From: an uncultured Porphyromonas sp.
GTDB taxonomy: Bacteria > Bacteroidota > Bacteroidia > Bacteroidales > Porphyromonadaceae
Direction: 5' to 3'
NCBI GenBank assembly: GCA_902465775.1
Contig: CABQOJ010000006.1
Span: forward strand, 1-18,937
DNA: 18,937 nucleotides
A model generated the notes under the pieces. It did not search any database, was not told the DNA's origin, and worked only from the letters and a program-made list of their open reading frames with translations. Each line of letters begins with the position of its first letter. The first letter of the stretch is position 1. Positions 7,048 to 14,018 of the stretch are shown here, in pieces. The translations under genes were made by a program, and so were the position numbers.

Positions 7048-7878
7048 ATGCCGACCGCCAGACTAGTACATAACTTTCTGTTCCCACCGAGACATCTCTC
7101 TACCGATGCGCTCGCCAAGGCGGTGCAGGGCAAGACGATCCTCATCACGGGCGCTTCGTATGGTATCGGGGAGGCTCTAGCGCATCGTCTCGCTGAGGCT
7201 GGTGCACACTTGATCCTTGTGGCACGTACGGCTGAGCGACTGAAGGCTCTAGCAGATAACCTGGCGACGACGGCAGCCTCTGTGCGGTGGCGAAGCGTGG
7301 ATCTGAGAGTTGAAAAAGAGGTGGCAGATCTGATCGCATGGGTACGAGCAAACTACTCACAGCTCGATGCGCTAATACTCAATGCGGGGAAATCGATACA
7401 CCGCGCCTTCTACGACTCGCTAGATAGGTATCACGATGTGACTAGAACGATCACGACGAACTACACCAGCTCCGCGCAGCTTATCATGGGACTGGCCACG
7501 CTCCTGCCCCAGGGTAGCGGTCAAATCATCGCTTCTAATGCGGCTAGCACCTTGATGCCCCCAGCTCCTGGGTGGTCTGCTTATCAAGCCTCCAAGAGCG
7601 CTTTAGACAGCTATCTACGAGCTATTCGTCCAGAGCTACGACAGAGAGGGGTCGTGGTATCACTGCTTTACCTGCCCCTAGTACGCACGAGGATGATCGC
7701 CCCGACTGAGATGTACCGCTCTGCGCCAGCACTCACGCCCGAAGAGGCTGCCGAGCGTATAGCTTGCCTACTCTGTAGTCGACGAGCTAGCTTTATCCCG
7801 TGGTGGGTACGGTTAGCTCGTCCGTTTATGCCTCTCTTGCGTCCAGTTGTTCAGTCTATTGCTATGCGTCATCTATGA
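7048..7878 (+). CDS. Short-chain dehydrogenase/reductase (classical SDR)
   Basis: NAD(P)-dependent oxidoreductase of 276 residues. The cofactor motif TGASYGIG lies at residues 34-41, the NAG motif at 112-114 (LILNAGKS), and the active-site YxxxK is Y179-K183 in SAYQASKSALD. The catalytic serine is not exactly canonical: S167 lies 12 residues before Y179 and S163 lies 16 before, whereas 13 is usual. About 33 residues precede the Rossmann fold (PPRHLSTDALAKAVQGKTILITGAS), a lead-in I associate with SDRs that act on acyl groups next to acyl-CoA ligases. The stop codon overlaps the start of the ligase gene in ATGA, implying translational coupling and a shared pathway, probably reduction of a keto- or acyl intermediate. 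Substrate and direction of reaction cannot be read. The ATG at 7048 is the first in frame after the repeat block. Confidence 0.88.
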   Translation: MPTARLVHNFLFPPRHLSTDALAKAVQGKTILITGASYGIGEALAHRLAEAGAHLILVARTAERLKALADNLATTAASVRWRSVDLRVEKEVADLIAWVRANYSQLDALILNAGKSIHRAFYDSLDRYHDVTRTITTNYTSSAQLIMGLATLLPQGSGQIIASNAASTLMPPAPGWSAYQASKSALDSYLRAIRPELRQRGVVVSLLYLPLVRTRMIAPTEMYRSAPALTPEEAAERIACLLCSRRASFIPWWVRLARPFMPLLRPVVQSIAMRHL

Positions 7879-9413
7879 GTCGGAGCTTACTGCACAAACT
7901 ATATCGCCTGCACTTGCTCTCACCGAGCGGTATCGCACGCTTGCTCCATGCGCTATGGCGTGAGGGCGTCAACTTGATGGCGGTGACCCGCTTTGCCGCA
8001 CACTACTATCCCTCTATGCTAGCTGTCGCTGATGAGAGGCAAAGCTACACTTACCAGGAGCTTCATGTCAAAGCTAGAGCTTGGGCTAGAGTCCTCTACG
8101 AGCAAGGTTGGCGACGAGGCATGCGCTGTGCACTGCTAGGGCGTAACTCGTCAGAGATGGTGATCGCCTCTCTAGCTCTCTCTCGTCTCGGGGTACACAT
8201 ATATTATATGAGTACTGATCTAAACAAAGAACAGGTAAAGCAACTGTGTCAAGAGCGACAGATAGAGACGGCTCTCGTGCAGGAAGAGTATGCCGACCGA
8301 ATGCCTAGCGAGCTAGCTGTCAAGCTACTGGAGGACTTGAGCGAGAGTGATGAAAGTCTATCTAAAGGGCGCATCCCGAAAGGTCGCGGAGGACGTATCA
8401 TCGTCCTAACAGGTGGCTCCTCGGGTCACTACAAGGTGGCTGCACGTAAACCTAGTGTGACCGCTTTCCTGCATCCTTTCTTTGCCTTGCTCAGAGAGAT
8501 CCGACTAGACGAGTGCCGATCGGTTTACATCGCCCCACCACTGTACCACGGCTTTGGCTTAGCTTCGCTAATTGTGGCTCTGGTGATGGGACGGAGCGTT
8601 TACCTGAGCAAGCGCTTTGACGCTCAGTCCGCCACGCGCTTACTCTCGGAGCACTCCATTGAAGTACTCATAGCAGTACCACTGATGCTACGACGACTGA
8701 TCAATGAATCGCCAAGCGAAATACAATCGTTACAACGTATCCTCTCGGGTGGGGCTCCGCTCGATGCCCCACTAGTGAGAGCTGTAGAGCAGCATTGGGG
8801 AGCTGTACTCTACAATCTATATGGTACGAGCGAGGCTGGCTTCTTTATACTGGCGACACCTGAGATCCTGCACGAAGCACCCCTAGCGCTGGGCAAGCCT
8901 ATACGTGGTGTGCGATGCAAGATCGTCAGACCTGATAGCCAAGGGGTAGGTGTGCTAGCCGTCCGCAGTGGCTGGGCTATGGACGACCGCAAGGGTAACT
9001 GGCAGGAGACTGGCGATCTAGCATGGATGGACGAGAGCGGAGTGCTCTTCCTGCGAGGACGAGCCGACTCAATGATTCTATCGGGTGGCGAAAACGCTTA
9101 CCCAGAGGTACTCCGCGAAGCTTTAGCAGCCCTTGATGCGGTGAAGGATGTGGCTGTGGTAGCCTATCCAGATCTAGAGTTTGGCGCACGGCTGGCAGCA
9201 TTCGTGGTACTAAAGGATGGTTATAGCTCTACCTCTGAGAAAGATCTACGGCTTCTACTCTCAGCAAAGCTTCCTCGCTACCAAATGCCCGGGCGGATCA
9301 TACGCTTAGCAGCGTTGCCACGGCTGGAGAATGGTAAGGTGGCGGAGGGTACACTCAGAGAGATGATGGAGGTAACAGCACAAGCAGAGGAGCGCTATGA
9401 AGATCGTGCGTAA
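7875..9413 (+). CDS. AMP-binding acyl-CoA ligase-like enzyme
   Basis: ANL-superfamily adenylate-forming enzyme that activates a carboxylic acid as acyl-AMP and, in most members, transfers it to CoA. The open frame extends upstream to 7800, but I place the start at the ATG at 7875, which overlaps the dehydrogenase stop (ATGA); this gives 512 residues. The phosphate-binding loop is TGGSSGHYK (179-187), an unusual spelling of the common TSGTTGxPK. YGTSEAG starts at 316, TGD (379-381) and the LRGRADSMILSGGENAYP hinge follow, and the catalytic lysine K488 is in LENGKVAEGTL. The acid substrate is unknown; the whole protein reads most like fatty-acyl ligases of the FadD class, with GLASLIVALVMG in the acyl-pocket region. 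The small HExxH gene starts 17 bases before this gene ends, so all three genes are coupled. Confidence 0.87.
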   Translation: MSRSLLHKLYRLHLLSPSGIARLLHALWREGVNLMAVTRFAAHYYPSMLAVADERQSYTYQELHVKARAWARVLYEQGWRRGMRCALLGRNSSEMVIASLALSRLGVHIYYMSTDLNKEQVKQLCQERQIETALVQEEYADRMPSELAVKLLEDLSESDESLSKGRIPKGRGGRIIVLTGGSSGHYKVAARKPSVTAFLHPFFALLREIRLDECRSVYIAPPLYHGFGLASLIVALVMGRSVYLSKRFDAQSATRLLSEHSIEVLIAVPLMLRRLINESPSEIQSLQRILSGGAPLDAPLVRAVEQHWGAVLYNLYGTSEAGFFILATPEILHEAPLALGKPIRGVRCKIVRPDSQGVGVLAVRSGWAMDDRKGNWQETGDLAWMDESGVLFLRGRADSMILSGGENAYPEVLREALAALDAVKDVAVVAYPDLEFGARLAAFVVLKDGYSSTSEKDLRLLLSAKLPRYQMPGRIIRLAALPRLENGKVAEGTLREMMEVTAQAEERYEDRA

Positions 9414-9750
9414 TAGGTGGATCCCCTTTAGGGGCTTCTCGGCTATCAATCTCTTCGGAGTCATCTTCGTTCGCAAAGATCTCCCCGAGGAGTACCTGAC
9501 GAATACGCGTTGGCTGGAGACCATCGTGCGTCACGAGCGTATCCACACCCGTCAGATGCTGGAGCTACTGGTGATTCCTTTTTACCTCCTATATATAATA
9601 GAGTGGCTGGTGCGTCTCGCTATCTGTCGCAATGCCGATCGAGCCTACCGCTCCATCTCCTTCGAGCAGGAGGCTTACGACCACCAGGACGACCCTACGT
9701 ACGGCCAGCGGAGGAGACCTTACGCCTTCCTACGGTACTGGCGGTTCTAA
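9397..9750 (+). CDS. Small membrane-associated protein with an HExxH motif
   Basis: A 117-residue protein with no name I can give. HERIH (residues 46-50) has the form of a zinc metallopeptidase site; it is followed by a hydrophobic helix (about 56-75, LELLVIPFYLLYIIEWLVRL) and then ISFEQEAY, whose E90 or E92 could be the third zinc ligand. A second, weaker hydrophobic stretch lies near residues 14-25. The combination HERIHTxQ + helix + SFExEAY is one I recall from many Bacteroidetes hypothetical proteins. A protease role is inferred from the motif only; it could equally be a metal-binding membrane protein with no peptidase activity. The start overlaps the ligase gene by 17 bp in another frame, which argues for co-expression with the dehydrogenase and ligase. 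Confidence 0.75.
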   Translation: MKIVRNRWIPFRGFSAINLFGVIFVRKDLPEEYLTNTRWLETIVRHERIHTRQMLELLVIPFYLLYIIEWLVRLAICRNADRAYRSISFEQEAYDHQDDPTYGQRRRPYAFLRYWRF

Positions 9751-9762
9751 ATTCTTTTTTCG

Positions 9763-9770
9763 TACCTTTG
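9763..9770 (+). promoter_or_regulatory. -7 promoter element for tRNA-Leu
   Basis: TACCTTTG is an exact TAnnTTTG box, 24 nt before the tRNA. I do not see a clear TTG-type -33 box at the expected spacing. The transcript would start near 9777 and carry a short 5' leader. Confidence 0.6.
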
Positions 9771-9794
9771 CAACCGTCTAGCGAGAGAGGCATC

Positions 9795-9878
9795 GCCCAG
9801 ATGGCGGAATTGGTAGACGCGTCGGTCTCAAACACCGATGGGGTTAAACCTGTGCCGGTTCGATCCCGGCTCTGGGCA
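9795..9878 (+). tRNA. tRNA-Leu (anticodon CAA)
   Basis: The 7-bp acceptor stem GCCCAGA / TCTGGGC is perfect. The D-arm holds GGTAGACGC, the anticodon stem is TCGGT / ACCGA with loop CTCAAAC, giving anticodon CAA (9829-9831) for the UUG codon. The long variable arm (GGGGTTAAACC region) marks a class II tRNA, and the T-arm has GGTTCGATCCC. A78-type discriminator base A is at 9878; the 3' CCA is not encoded (ACA follows), so it is added after transcription. Confidence 0.96.
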
Positions 9879-9887
9879 CAAAAGTTA

Positions 9888-9932
9888 AGAGCGAAGGCTA
9901 AGCGGTCAAGTCAACCACTTAGCCTTCGCTCT
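9888..9932 (+). terminator. Long perfect hairpin after tRNA-Leu
   Basis: AGAGCGAAGGCTAAG (9888-9902) pairs perfectly over 15 bp with CTTAGCCTTCGCTCT (9918-9932); inside the loop GGT and ACC can extend the stem. It starts nine bases after the tRNA. The downstream tract is CTAATTTCTAA rather than a clean T-run, so it may be a terminator of the tRNA transcript, a 3'-end protecting stem or both. Confidence 0.6.
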
Positions 9933-9964
9933 CTAATTTCTAATCTCTAATCTCTAACTTCTAA
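9930..9964. repeat. Five tandem heptamers (TCTCTAA)
   Basis: TCTCTAA, TTTCTAA, TCTCTAA, TCTCTAA and CTTCTAA follow each other without a gap over 35 nt, beginning at the foot of the long hairpin. A further relaxed copy (AATCTCTAGC) lies at 9970-9979. This is a simple sequence repeat that could change in copy number; it lies between the tRNA hairpin and the next promoter. Confidence 0.85.
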
Positions 9965-9987
9965 AGTCCAATCTCTAGCTTTCTTCT

Positions 9988-9995
9988 TATATTTG
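9988..9995 (+). promoter_or_regulatory. -7 promoter element for the DUF721 operon
   Basis: TATATTTG matches TAnnTTTG exactly, 26 nt before the ATG at 10022. No clear -33 box is visible; the position where it would fall is just at the edge of the heptamer repeat, so repeat copy number could alter promoter spacing context. Confidence 0.5.
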
Positions 9996-10021
9996 CACCT
10001 AGCAAACGATAGACAACTCAC

Positions 10022-10312
10022 ATGCAGCGCAAAGATCCTAAGCCTCTAGGGGAAATCATATCCGACTGGCTCTCCGAGAGCCCAGAGGTAGACCAAGGGC
10101 TCCTCGAGCTCAAGGCGCTCCAATACTTGCACACACGCTTCTACCCGCTCAGACGACAGATACGTGAGCTATCGATCTCAGACCATACACTGCGGATGCG
10201 CATCACCTCGGCTAGCCTGCGACAAGAGATACAGCTGACGCAGCATCAGCTCATAGAGCAGATCAATGCGCACCTACAGTACGACCTTATAGACGAAATC
10301 ATAATCCGATGA
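10022..10312 (+). CDS. DUF721 (DciA-like) protein
   Basis: Small 96-residue protein with the DUF721 layout: LGEIISDWL near the N-terminus, a central ELSISDHTLRMRI strand region and the C-terminal SASLRQEIQLTQHQLIEQINAHL...LIDEIIIR, equivalent to the family's L-x-S-E-L segment. DUF721 includes DciA, which loads or regulates the replicative helicase DnaB in bacteria lacking DnaC. The usual tryptophan-containing WPEVVG segment is not evident, so this is a diverged member; role in helicase loading is inferred from family. Its stop overlaps the start of the GH92-like lipoprotein gene (ATGA), an odd functional pairing. Confidence 0.8.
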   Translation: MQRKDPKPLGEIISDWLSESPEVDQGLLELKALQYLHTRFYPLRRQIRELSISDHTLRMRITSASLRQEIQLTQHQLIEQINAHLQYDLIDEIIIR

Positions 10313-12255
10313 AGCAGAGACTCGCTTACTTCTTTCACACTACCAGACGGACGATCCTGACTACGCTACTTTTGCTCCCGCTACTCCTCAGCAGTAGTTG
10401 TAGCAAGGTCGGAAAGGGGGTCTTTGGCTCTACCCCACTACTTGTAGACTATGTGGATGTGCATCAGGGGACGTGGGACGCTGAGCATAGTGAGGAGATA
10501 TTTCCCATCGTGCAGCTTCCTCATAGTTTGTTGCGTATCATCCCGTTCAAGGAGAGCTTGCGGTCGGCTCGTATCAAGGGGCTACCGCTCTACACGCCAG
10601 ACATAGATGGTCGCCCGCTCTTCTACCTAATCCCCACGAGTGCCCATGCTAATCAAGACCCTTCAGGGGGACTCAGCTTTGACTTTCAGGAGATTACCCC
10701 CTACAGCTACCACCTTTACCTTGATAAGTTGCAGATCAATGTGGACTTTTCGCTTACCTCTATGAGTGGTCTCTATGATCTTTCCTCTCGCGACTACAAT
10801 GGTAGCGACACGCATCAGCTCTCCTTATATATAGACCGCCGAGACTCGACCTCCTGGGAGCAAGTGGCCGATGATGCTCTCACGGCTGAGGTCGCCTACG
10901 GGGGCACCACGCCGACACGCATCTACCTATACCTGCAGCTCAACACGAATATAGAGCAGATGACGAGTGCCATATCCCCCAGCGACACGACCTATGAGTG
11001 CCTCACGCTACGACTACAGAAGCCCAATAAGCGAATCGTCGCCAAGTACGGTATATCACTCATTAGTTGCGAGCAAGCTAAGCGAAACTTAACCACACAG
11101 ATCCAAAGCTTCGAGTACTCTCCACTGGTCAAGGCTGCCCGTAACGAATGGCAGAAGAGCCTGCGCAAAGTGGAGGTTTCTGGCGGTACAGAGGTGAACA
11201 TGCGTAAGTTTTACACCGCTCTATACCGCTCACACCTATGGCCCGTCAGCATCTCCGAGGATGGGCAGTACTACTCCCCTATCGATGACTCGGTGCATAG
11301 CGACGAGGGGATCACACAGTACAGCCAAGATGACCTAAGCTACACCTACGAGACCAACTACCCTCTGCTGATGCTCTATGAGCCGGACATGATGCATGAA
11401 GTTATCGTCTCGTATCTCCGAGCTATACGTGACTCTGGGGGACGGCTCCTAGAGACGCTCGACCTAGGGAGTGTGATCTACACGAAGGAGTCGCCACTGC
11501 TCTTCCTCCTCACGGATGCACTCGCCAAGGGGCTCCTCGACGAAGATATCAAACAAGCCTTTGAGGTGCTCCGCACCGCTATTGATGCCGACCCAGAGCG
11601 ACGCTCTGGTTACAAGCTCTGGTGCCTTTCACAGCTTGCCAATAGTCTCGGTTACACAGCTCTTGCTAGAGAGTACTCAGAGCTGAGCGACACCTATATA
11701 CCCGTAGCTGGCAGGCTCTCGGCACAGCAAGTCGCCTCCATCCTAGAGCATCCGAGTGACTCGGCTCCTATACTACTACCCGAGGGACAGATCAATATTG
11801 ATAGCCTCTTCAGCAGTTCGCTACACTCGCTCAATGTTGATCCCGATCTCTTCGCTTTCCTCTTTACCTACAACTTGATGGGTCGTCCACACGATGCGCA
11901 GAAGTTTGTCCGTCACACCATCGACTACTTCTTTGGAGTCGGTTCTTTCGGCTATCCAGGGCCTGACGACTACGGCTCTCTGAGCGCATCACTGGTCTTT
12001 GCCATGATGGGCTTATACCCTGTAGCGCCAGGCATCAACGGCTACTCGATCGTCGCACCTTCCTTCAACGAGATCAACGTTGATATGGGAGGCGGGCGCC
12101 ATCTCACGATCAAAGCGCAGGGAGCTTCCCAAGTCAATAAATATATCTCAGACCTTACCATCGGAGGACGACCCCACACCGTTTATTGGGTCAAGCACAG
12201 CCAGATAGCGGGAGGCGGTACCATCTCAATGTTCCTCTCCGATGCGGACAATTGA
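10309..12255 (+). CDS. GH92-fold lipoprotein with degraded active site
   Basis: A 648-residue lipoprotein. Residues 1-31 are a signal peptide ending in LLLSSSC, with C31 the lipidated cysteine. The C-terminal half follows glycoside hydrolase family 92 (calcium-dependent exo-alpha-mannosidases): YETNYPLLMLYEPDMMHEVIVSYL for the family's WDTxRxxxPLxxLxxP block, PGPDDYGSLSASLVFAMMGLYPVAPG for GNDDxGxMSAWYVFxxxGxYPVxPG, and LTIKAQGASQVNKYISDL near the end. The general-base aspartates D553 and D554 survive, but the general-acid segment (H-N-E-P in active enzymes) reads NVDPDLF with D511 where Glu is expected, the WDT motif has become YET, the SAW tryptophan is Ser, and the N-terminal glycine-rich loop after QGT is missing. 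The protein is also about 100 residues shorter than usual. I infer a non-catalytic or re-purposed GH92 protein on the cell surface or in the periplasm. Confidence 0.78.
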   Translation: MKQRLAYFFHTTRRTILTTLLLLPLLLSSSCSKVGKGVFGSTPLLVDYVDVHQGTWDAEHSEEIFPIVQLPHSLLRIIPFKESLRSARIKGLPLYTPDIDGRPLFYLIPTSAHANQDPSGGLSFDFQEITPYSYHLYLDKLQINVDFSLTSMSGLYDLSSRDYNGSDTHQLSLYIDRRDSTSWEQVADDALTAEVAYGGTTPTRIYLYLQLNTNIEQMTSAISPSDTTYECLTLRLQKPNKRIVAKYGISLISCEQAKRNLTTQIQSFEYSPLVKAARNEWQKSLRKVEVSGGTEVNMRKFYTALYRSHLWPVSISEDGQYYSPIDDSVHSDEGITQYSQDDLSYTYETNYPLLMLYEPDMMHEVIVSYLRAIRDSGGRLLETLDLGSVIYTKESPLLFLLTDALAKGLLDEDIKQAFEVLRTAIDADPERRSGYKLWCLSQLANSLGYTALAREYSELSDTYIPVAGRLSAQQVASILEHPSDSAPILLPEGQINIDSLFSSSLHSLNVDPDLFAFLFTYNLMGRPHDAQKFVRHTIDYFFGVGSFGYPGPDDYGSLSASLVFAMMGLYPVAPGINGYSIVAPSFNEINVDMGGGRHLTIKAQGASQVNKYISDLTIGGRPHTVYWVKHSQIAGGGTISMFLSDADN

Positions 12256-12275
12256 CCACTTGAACCTTCAACCCC

Positions 12276-12306
12276 TTGCATATCTAGTAGAAATGTTGTA
12301 AGTTAG
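12276..12306 (+). promoter_or_regulatory. Promoter for the small HTH gene
   Basis: TTG at 12276-12278 and TAAGTTAG at 12299-12306 are 20 nt apart, fitting the -33/-7 plan with one mismatch in the -7 box. The leader to the ATG at 12352 would be about 40 nt. Confidence 0.45.
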
Positions 12307-12351
12307 TGGCGGAATAAGGAAACTCATACAAATCATTAAGTACATACAGTT

Positions 12352-12612
12352 ATGGCAAAGGAAACAATCTCATTCAACGAACTGCGTCGCATCAAGGATA
12401 GCCTACCCGATGGCTCTATGCACAAGATCGCAGAGCAACTAGGTCTCCGCGTAGACACCGTCAGAAACTACTTCGGAGGTGCTAATTACGAAGATGGACG
12501 TGGTGCTGGAGTGCACATCGAGGCAGGTCCCGACGGTGGCATCGTAGTCATCGATGACAATACCATCCTCAACCAGGCACGAGGCATCATTGGCGAGGAG
12601 CCTGTCCTCTAA
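12352..12612 (+). CDS. Small helix-turn-helix DNA-binding protein conserved in Bacteroidales
   Basis: An 86-residue protein. Residues 7-40 (SFNELRRIKDSLPDGSMHKIAEQLGLRVDTVRNYFGG) form a compact helical segment with a helix-turn-helix look, IAEQLGL-RVDTVRNYF being the recognition part. The C-terminal half is acidic and glycine-rich (IEAGPDGGIVVIDDNTILNQARGII). I recall close relatives annotated as hypothetical or DNA-binding proteins in Bacteroides and Porphyromonas; no target is known to me. It has its own promoter and is closed by a strong hairpin, so it is a single-gene unit, and its stand-alone, highly ordered layout suggests a housekeeping regulator or nucleoid-associated role. Confidence 0.82.
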   Translation: MAKETISFNELRRIKDSLPDGSMHKIAEQLGLRVDTVRNYFGGANYEDGRGAGVHIEAGPDGGIVVIDDNTILNQARGIIGEEPVL

Positions 12613-12625
12613 AGAAAAAGCTTTC

Positions 12626-12657
12626 AGCAGTCAGTGGCTTACCAGTCACTGACTGCT
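12626..12657 (+). terminator. Intrinsic terminator after the HTH gene
   Basis: AGCAGTCAGTG (12626-12636) pairs perfectly over 11 bp with CACTGACTGCT (12647-12657) around a 10-nt loop, followed by CTTCT. An A-rich run precedes it (12611-12619). The T-tract is short, so efficiency is uncertain. Confidence 0.65.
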
Positions 12658-12732
12658 CTTCTACCACCCTAACACAAGGTTGTCGTCACCTAGCGGCGCC
12701 ACACGCTTACATTAACCATTAACACTACATCT

Positions 12733-13917
12733 ATGCCACAAGACAAAGACCAGTCCAAGCTGGTGACTGTAGCTATACACACCTACGAGAAGGCGCAGAT
12801 ACTCCAGAGCCTGCTCCAAAGCCAAGGCATACCAGCTACGCTACACAATGTCAATACCGTACAGCCTATCTTCTCGACGGGGGTACGAGTACGTATCGCA
12901 GAGCGTGACCTGCCTCGCGCACTAGCCTACATAGAGGATCTCAAGTGGGATCTAGACGAGGCATACGATGTCCTGCAGGAGAAGTCTGACCTAGCCAACG
13001 AATCACCCGACACGGCTCACGTCGCTGCATACAAGGGATACGTGCTCATCCCCGTGGACTTCAGCTCTTATACGGACAAGATCGTCAAGCTCGGCTTCCA
13101 CTTTGCAGCACGCCGAGAGCTACACGTACTACTCATGCACGTATATATGGGCACAATGCCTCAGATGAACTTCCCCTATGGTGACTTTACCGCACTGCTA
13201 CCACAGATACAGGAGGCTTCACAGCAGGAGGCAGGAAAAGCTGAGCGTCAGATGACTGAGCTCTCGAAAGAGATCGATGCCAAGATGGCTGACGGCTCAC
13301 TACCCCAAGTCACCTACCGCACCACCATCCGTGACGGCATCCCTGCCGATGAGATCCTACGCTATGCTAAGCGCAACCTCCCCGCCATCATCATCATGGG
13401 TACACGAGGCAAGACGGAGGATAGCGACTACATCGTCGGTAGTGTCGCTGCCGAAATCATTGACCGCGCACAGGCTCCCGTCCTGGTAGTCCCAGAGAAG
13501 ATTGCTATCGACGACCTCATGCAGGTCAAGCATGTAGGCGTGGCGACCAGCTTCGACCAGAGAGACCTCGTACTCTTCGATCAGATGATGCAACTGATGA
13601 AGCCCCTAGCGCCAGAGTATAGACTCTTCAACGTGTCACGCTCTGAGGGCAAGTGGGGAGACGTACAGCTACAAGCCATTCAGGAGTACAATAAGCAGCA
13701 GTACCCCGAGGCGCACATTGAGTGGACCAAGCTAAGCGAAGGGGAGCTCTATGCCGCTCTAGAGGAGTTTGTCGCAAACCATCAGGTCGAGCTGATTGTG
13801 GTCAATACCTACAAGCGACGTGTACTCGCCAAGCTCTTTAATCCAACGATGGCTCGACGCATGCTCTTCCACGCAGGGACGCCTATCCTCGTGATGCACA
13901 GCAATTCATCTAGGTAA
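12733..13917 (+). CDS. DUF2007 domain fused to tandem universal stress (UspA) domains
   Basis: 394 residues in three parts. Residues about 8-75 (VAIHTYEKAQILQSLLQSQGIPATLHN...IAERDLPRALAYIED) match DUF2007, a small domain of unknown signalling role. Residues about 98-255 are a first UspA domain starting YVLIPVDFSSYTDK and ending AQAPVLVVPEK; it carries the complete ATP-binding signature G223-x2-G226-x9-G236-S237. Residues about 262-392 are a second UspA domain (HVGVATSFDQRD ... AGTPILVMHS) in which that signature is broken (NTYKRRVLAKLFNPTMARR), so only the first half is likely to bind ATP. Cytoplasmic; no signal peptide. It follows the HTH terminator by 75 bp and is closed by its own terminator. 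Function beyond stress-related nucleotide binding is unknown. Confidence 0.87.
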   Translation: MPQDKDQSKLVTVAIHTYEKAQILQSLLQSQGIPATLHNVNTVQPIFSTGVRVRIAERDLPRALAYIEDLKWDLDEAYDVLQEKSDLANESPDTAHVAAYKGYVLIPVDFSSYTDKIVKLGFHFAARRELHVLLMHVYMGTMPQMNFPYGDFTALLPQIQEASQQEAGKAERQMTELSKEIDAKMADGSLPQVTYRTTIRDGIPADEILRYAKRNLPAIIIMGTRGKTEDSDYIVGSVAAEIIDRAQAPVLVVPEKIAIDDLMQVKHVGVATSFDQRDLVLFDQMMQLMKPLAPEYRLFNVSRSEGKWGDVQLQAIQEYNKQQYPEAHIEWTKLSEGELYAALEEFVANHQVELIVVNTYKRRVLAKLFNPTMARRMLFHAGTPILVMHSNSSR

Positions 13918-13954
13918 AAGCCCCTCCTAGCCGGAGGACAGCTATAGATACGAC

Positions 13955-13995
13955 GAGAGCTCCGTAAGTCTTCTTTGACTTGTGGAGCTCTCTTT
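13955..13995 (+). terminator. Intrinsic terminator after the Usp gene
   Basis: GAGAGCTCC (13955-13963) pairs with GGAGCTCTC (13984-13992), and inside it AAGTC (13966-13970) pairs with GACTT (13977-13981) across a two-base G-U type junction, giving a stem of about 16 bp with a TTCTTT loop, followed by TTT. A smaller hairpin CCTCC / GGAGG lies at 13923-13937. The minus-strand gene ends 23 bp further on; there is no T-run in its direction. Confidence 0.7.
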
Positions 13996-14018
13996 ATATA
14001 TGGAGTCTCCCTAGGGCT

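Noticed and set aside
7800..7874. Upstream extension of the acyl ligase frame
   Set aside because: The 25 extra residues (VGTVSSSVYASL...) lie within the dehydrogenase coding region and have no family similarity; the ATG at 7875 in the ATGA overlap is the better start.
9795..9878. tRNA-Leu as an integration site for a mobile element
   Set aside because: I looked for a second copy of the tRNA 3' end nearby and for an integrase gene; neither is present in the window.
9510..9950. 146-residue open frame running through tRNA-Leu
   Set aside because: It overlaps the HExxH gene in another frame and reads straight through the tRNA and the hairpin; not coding.
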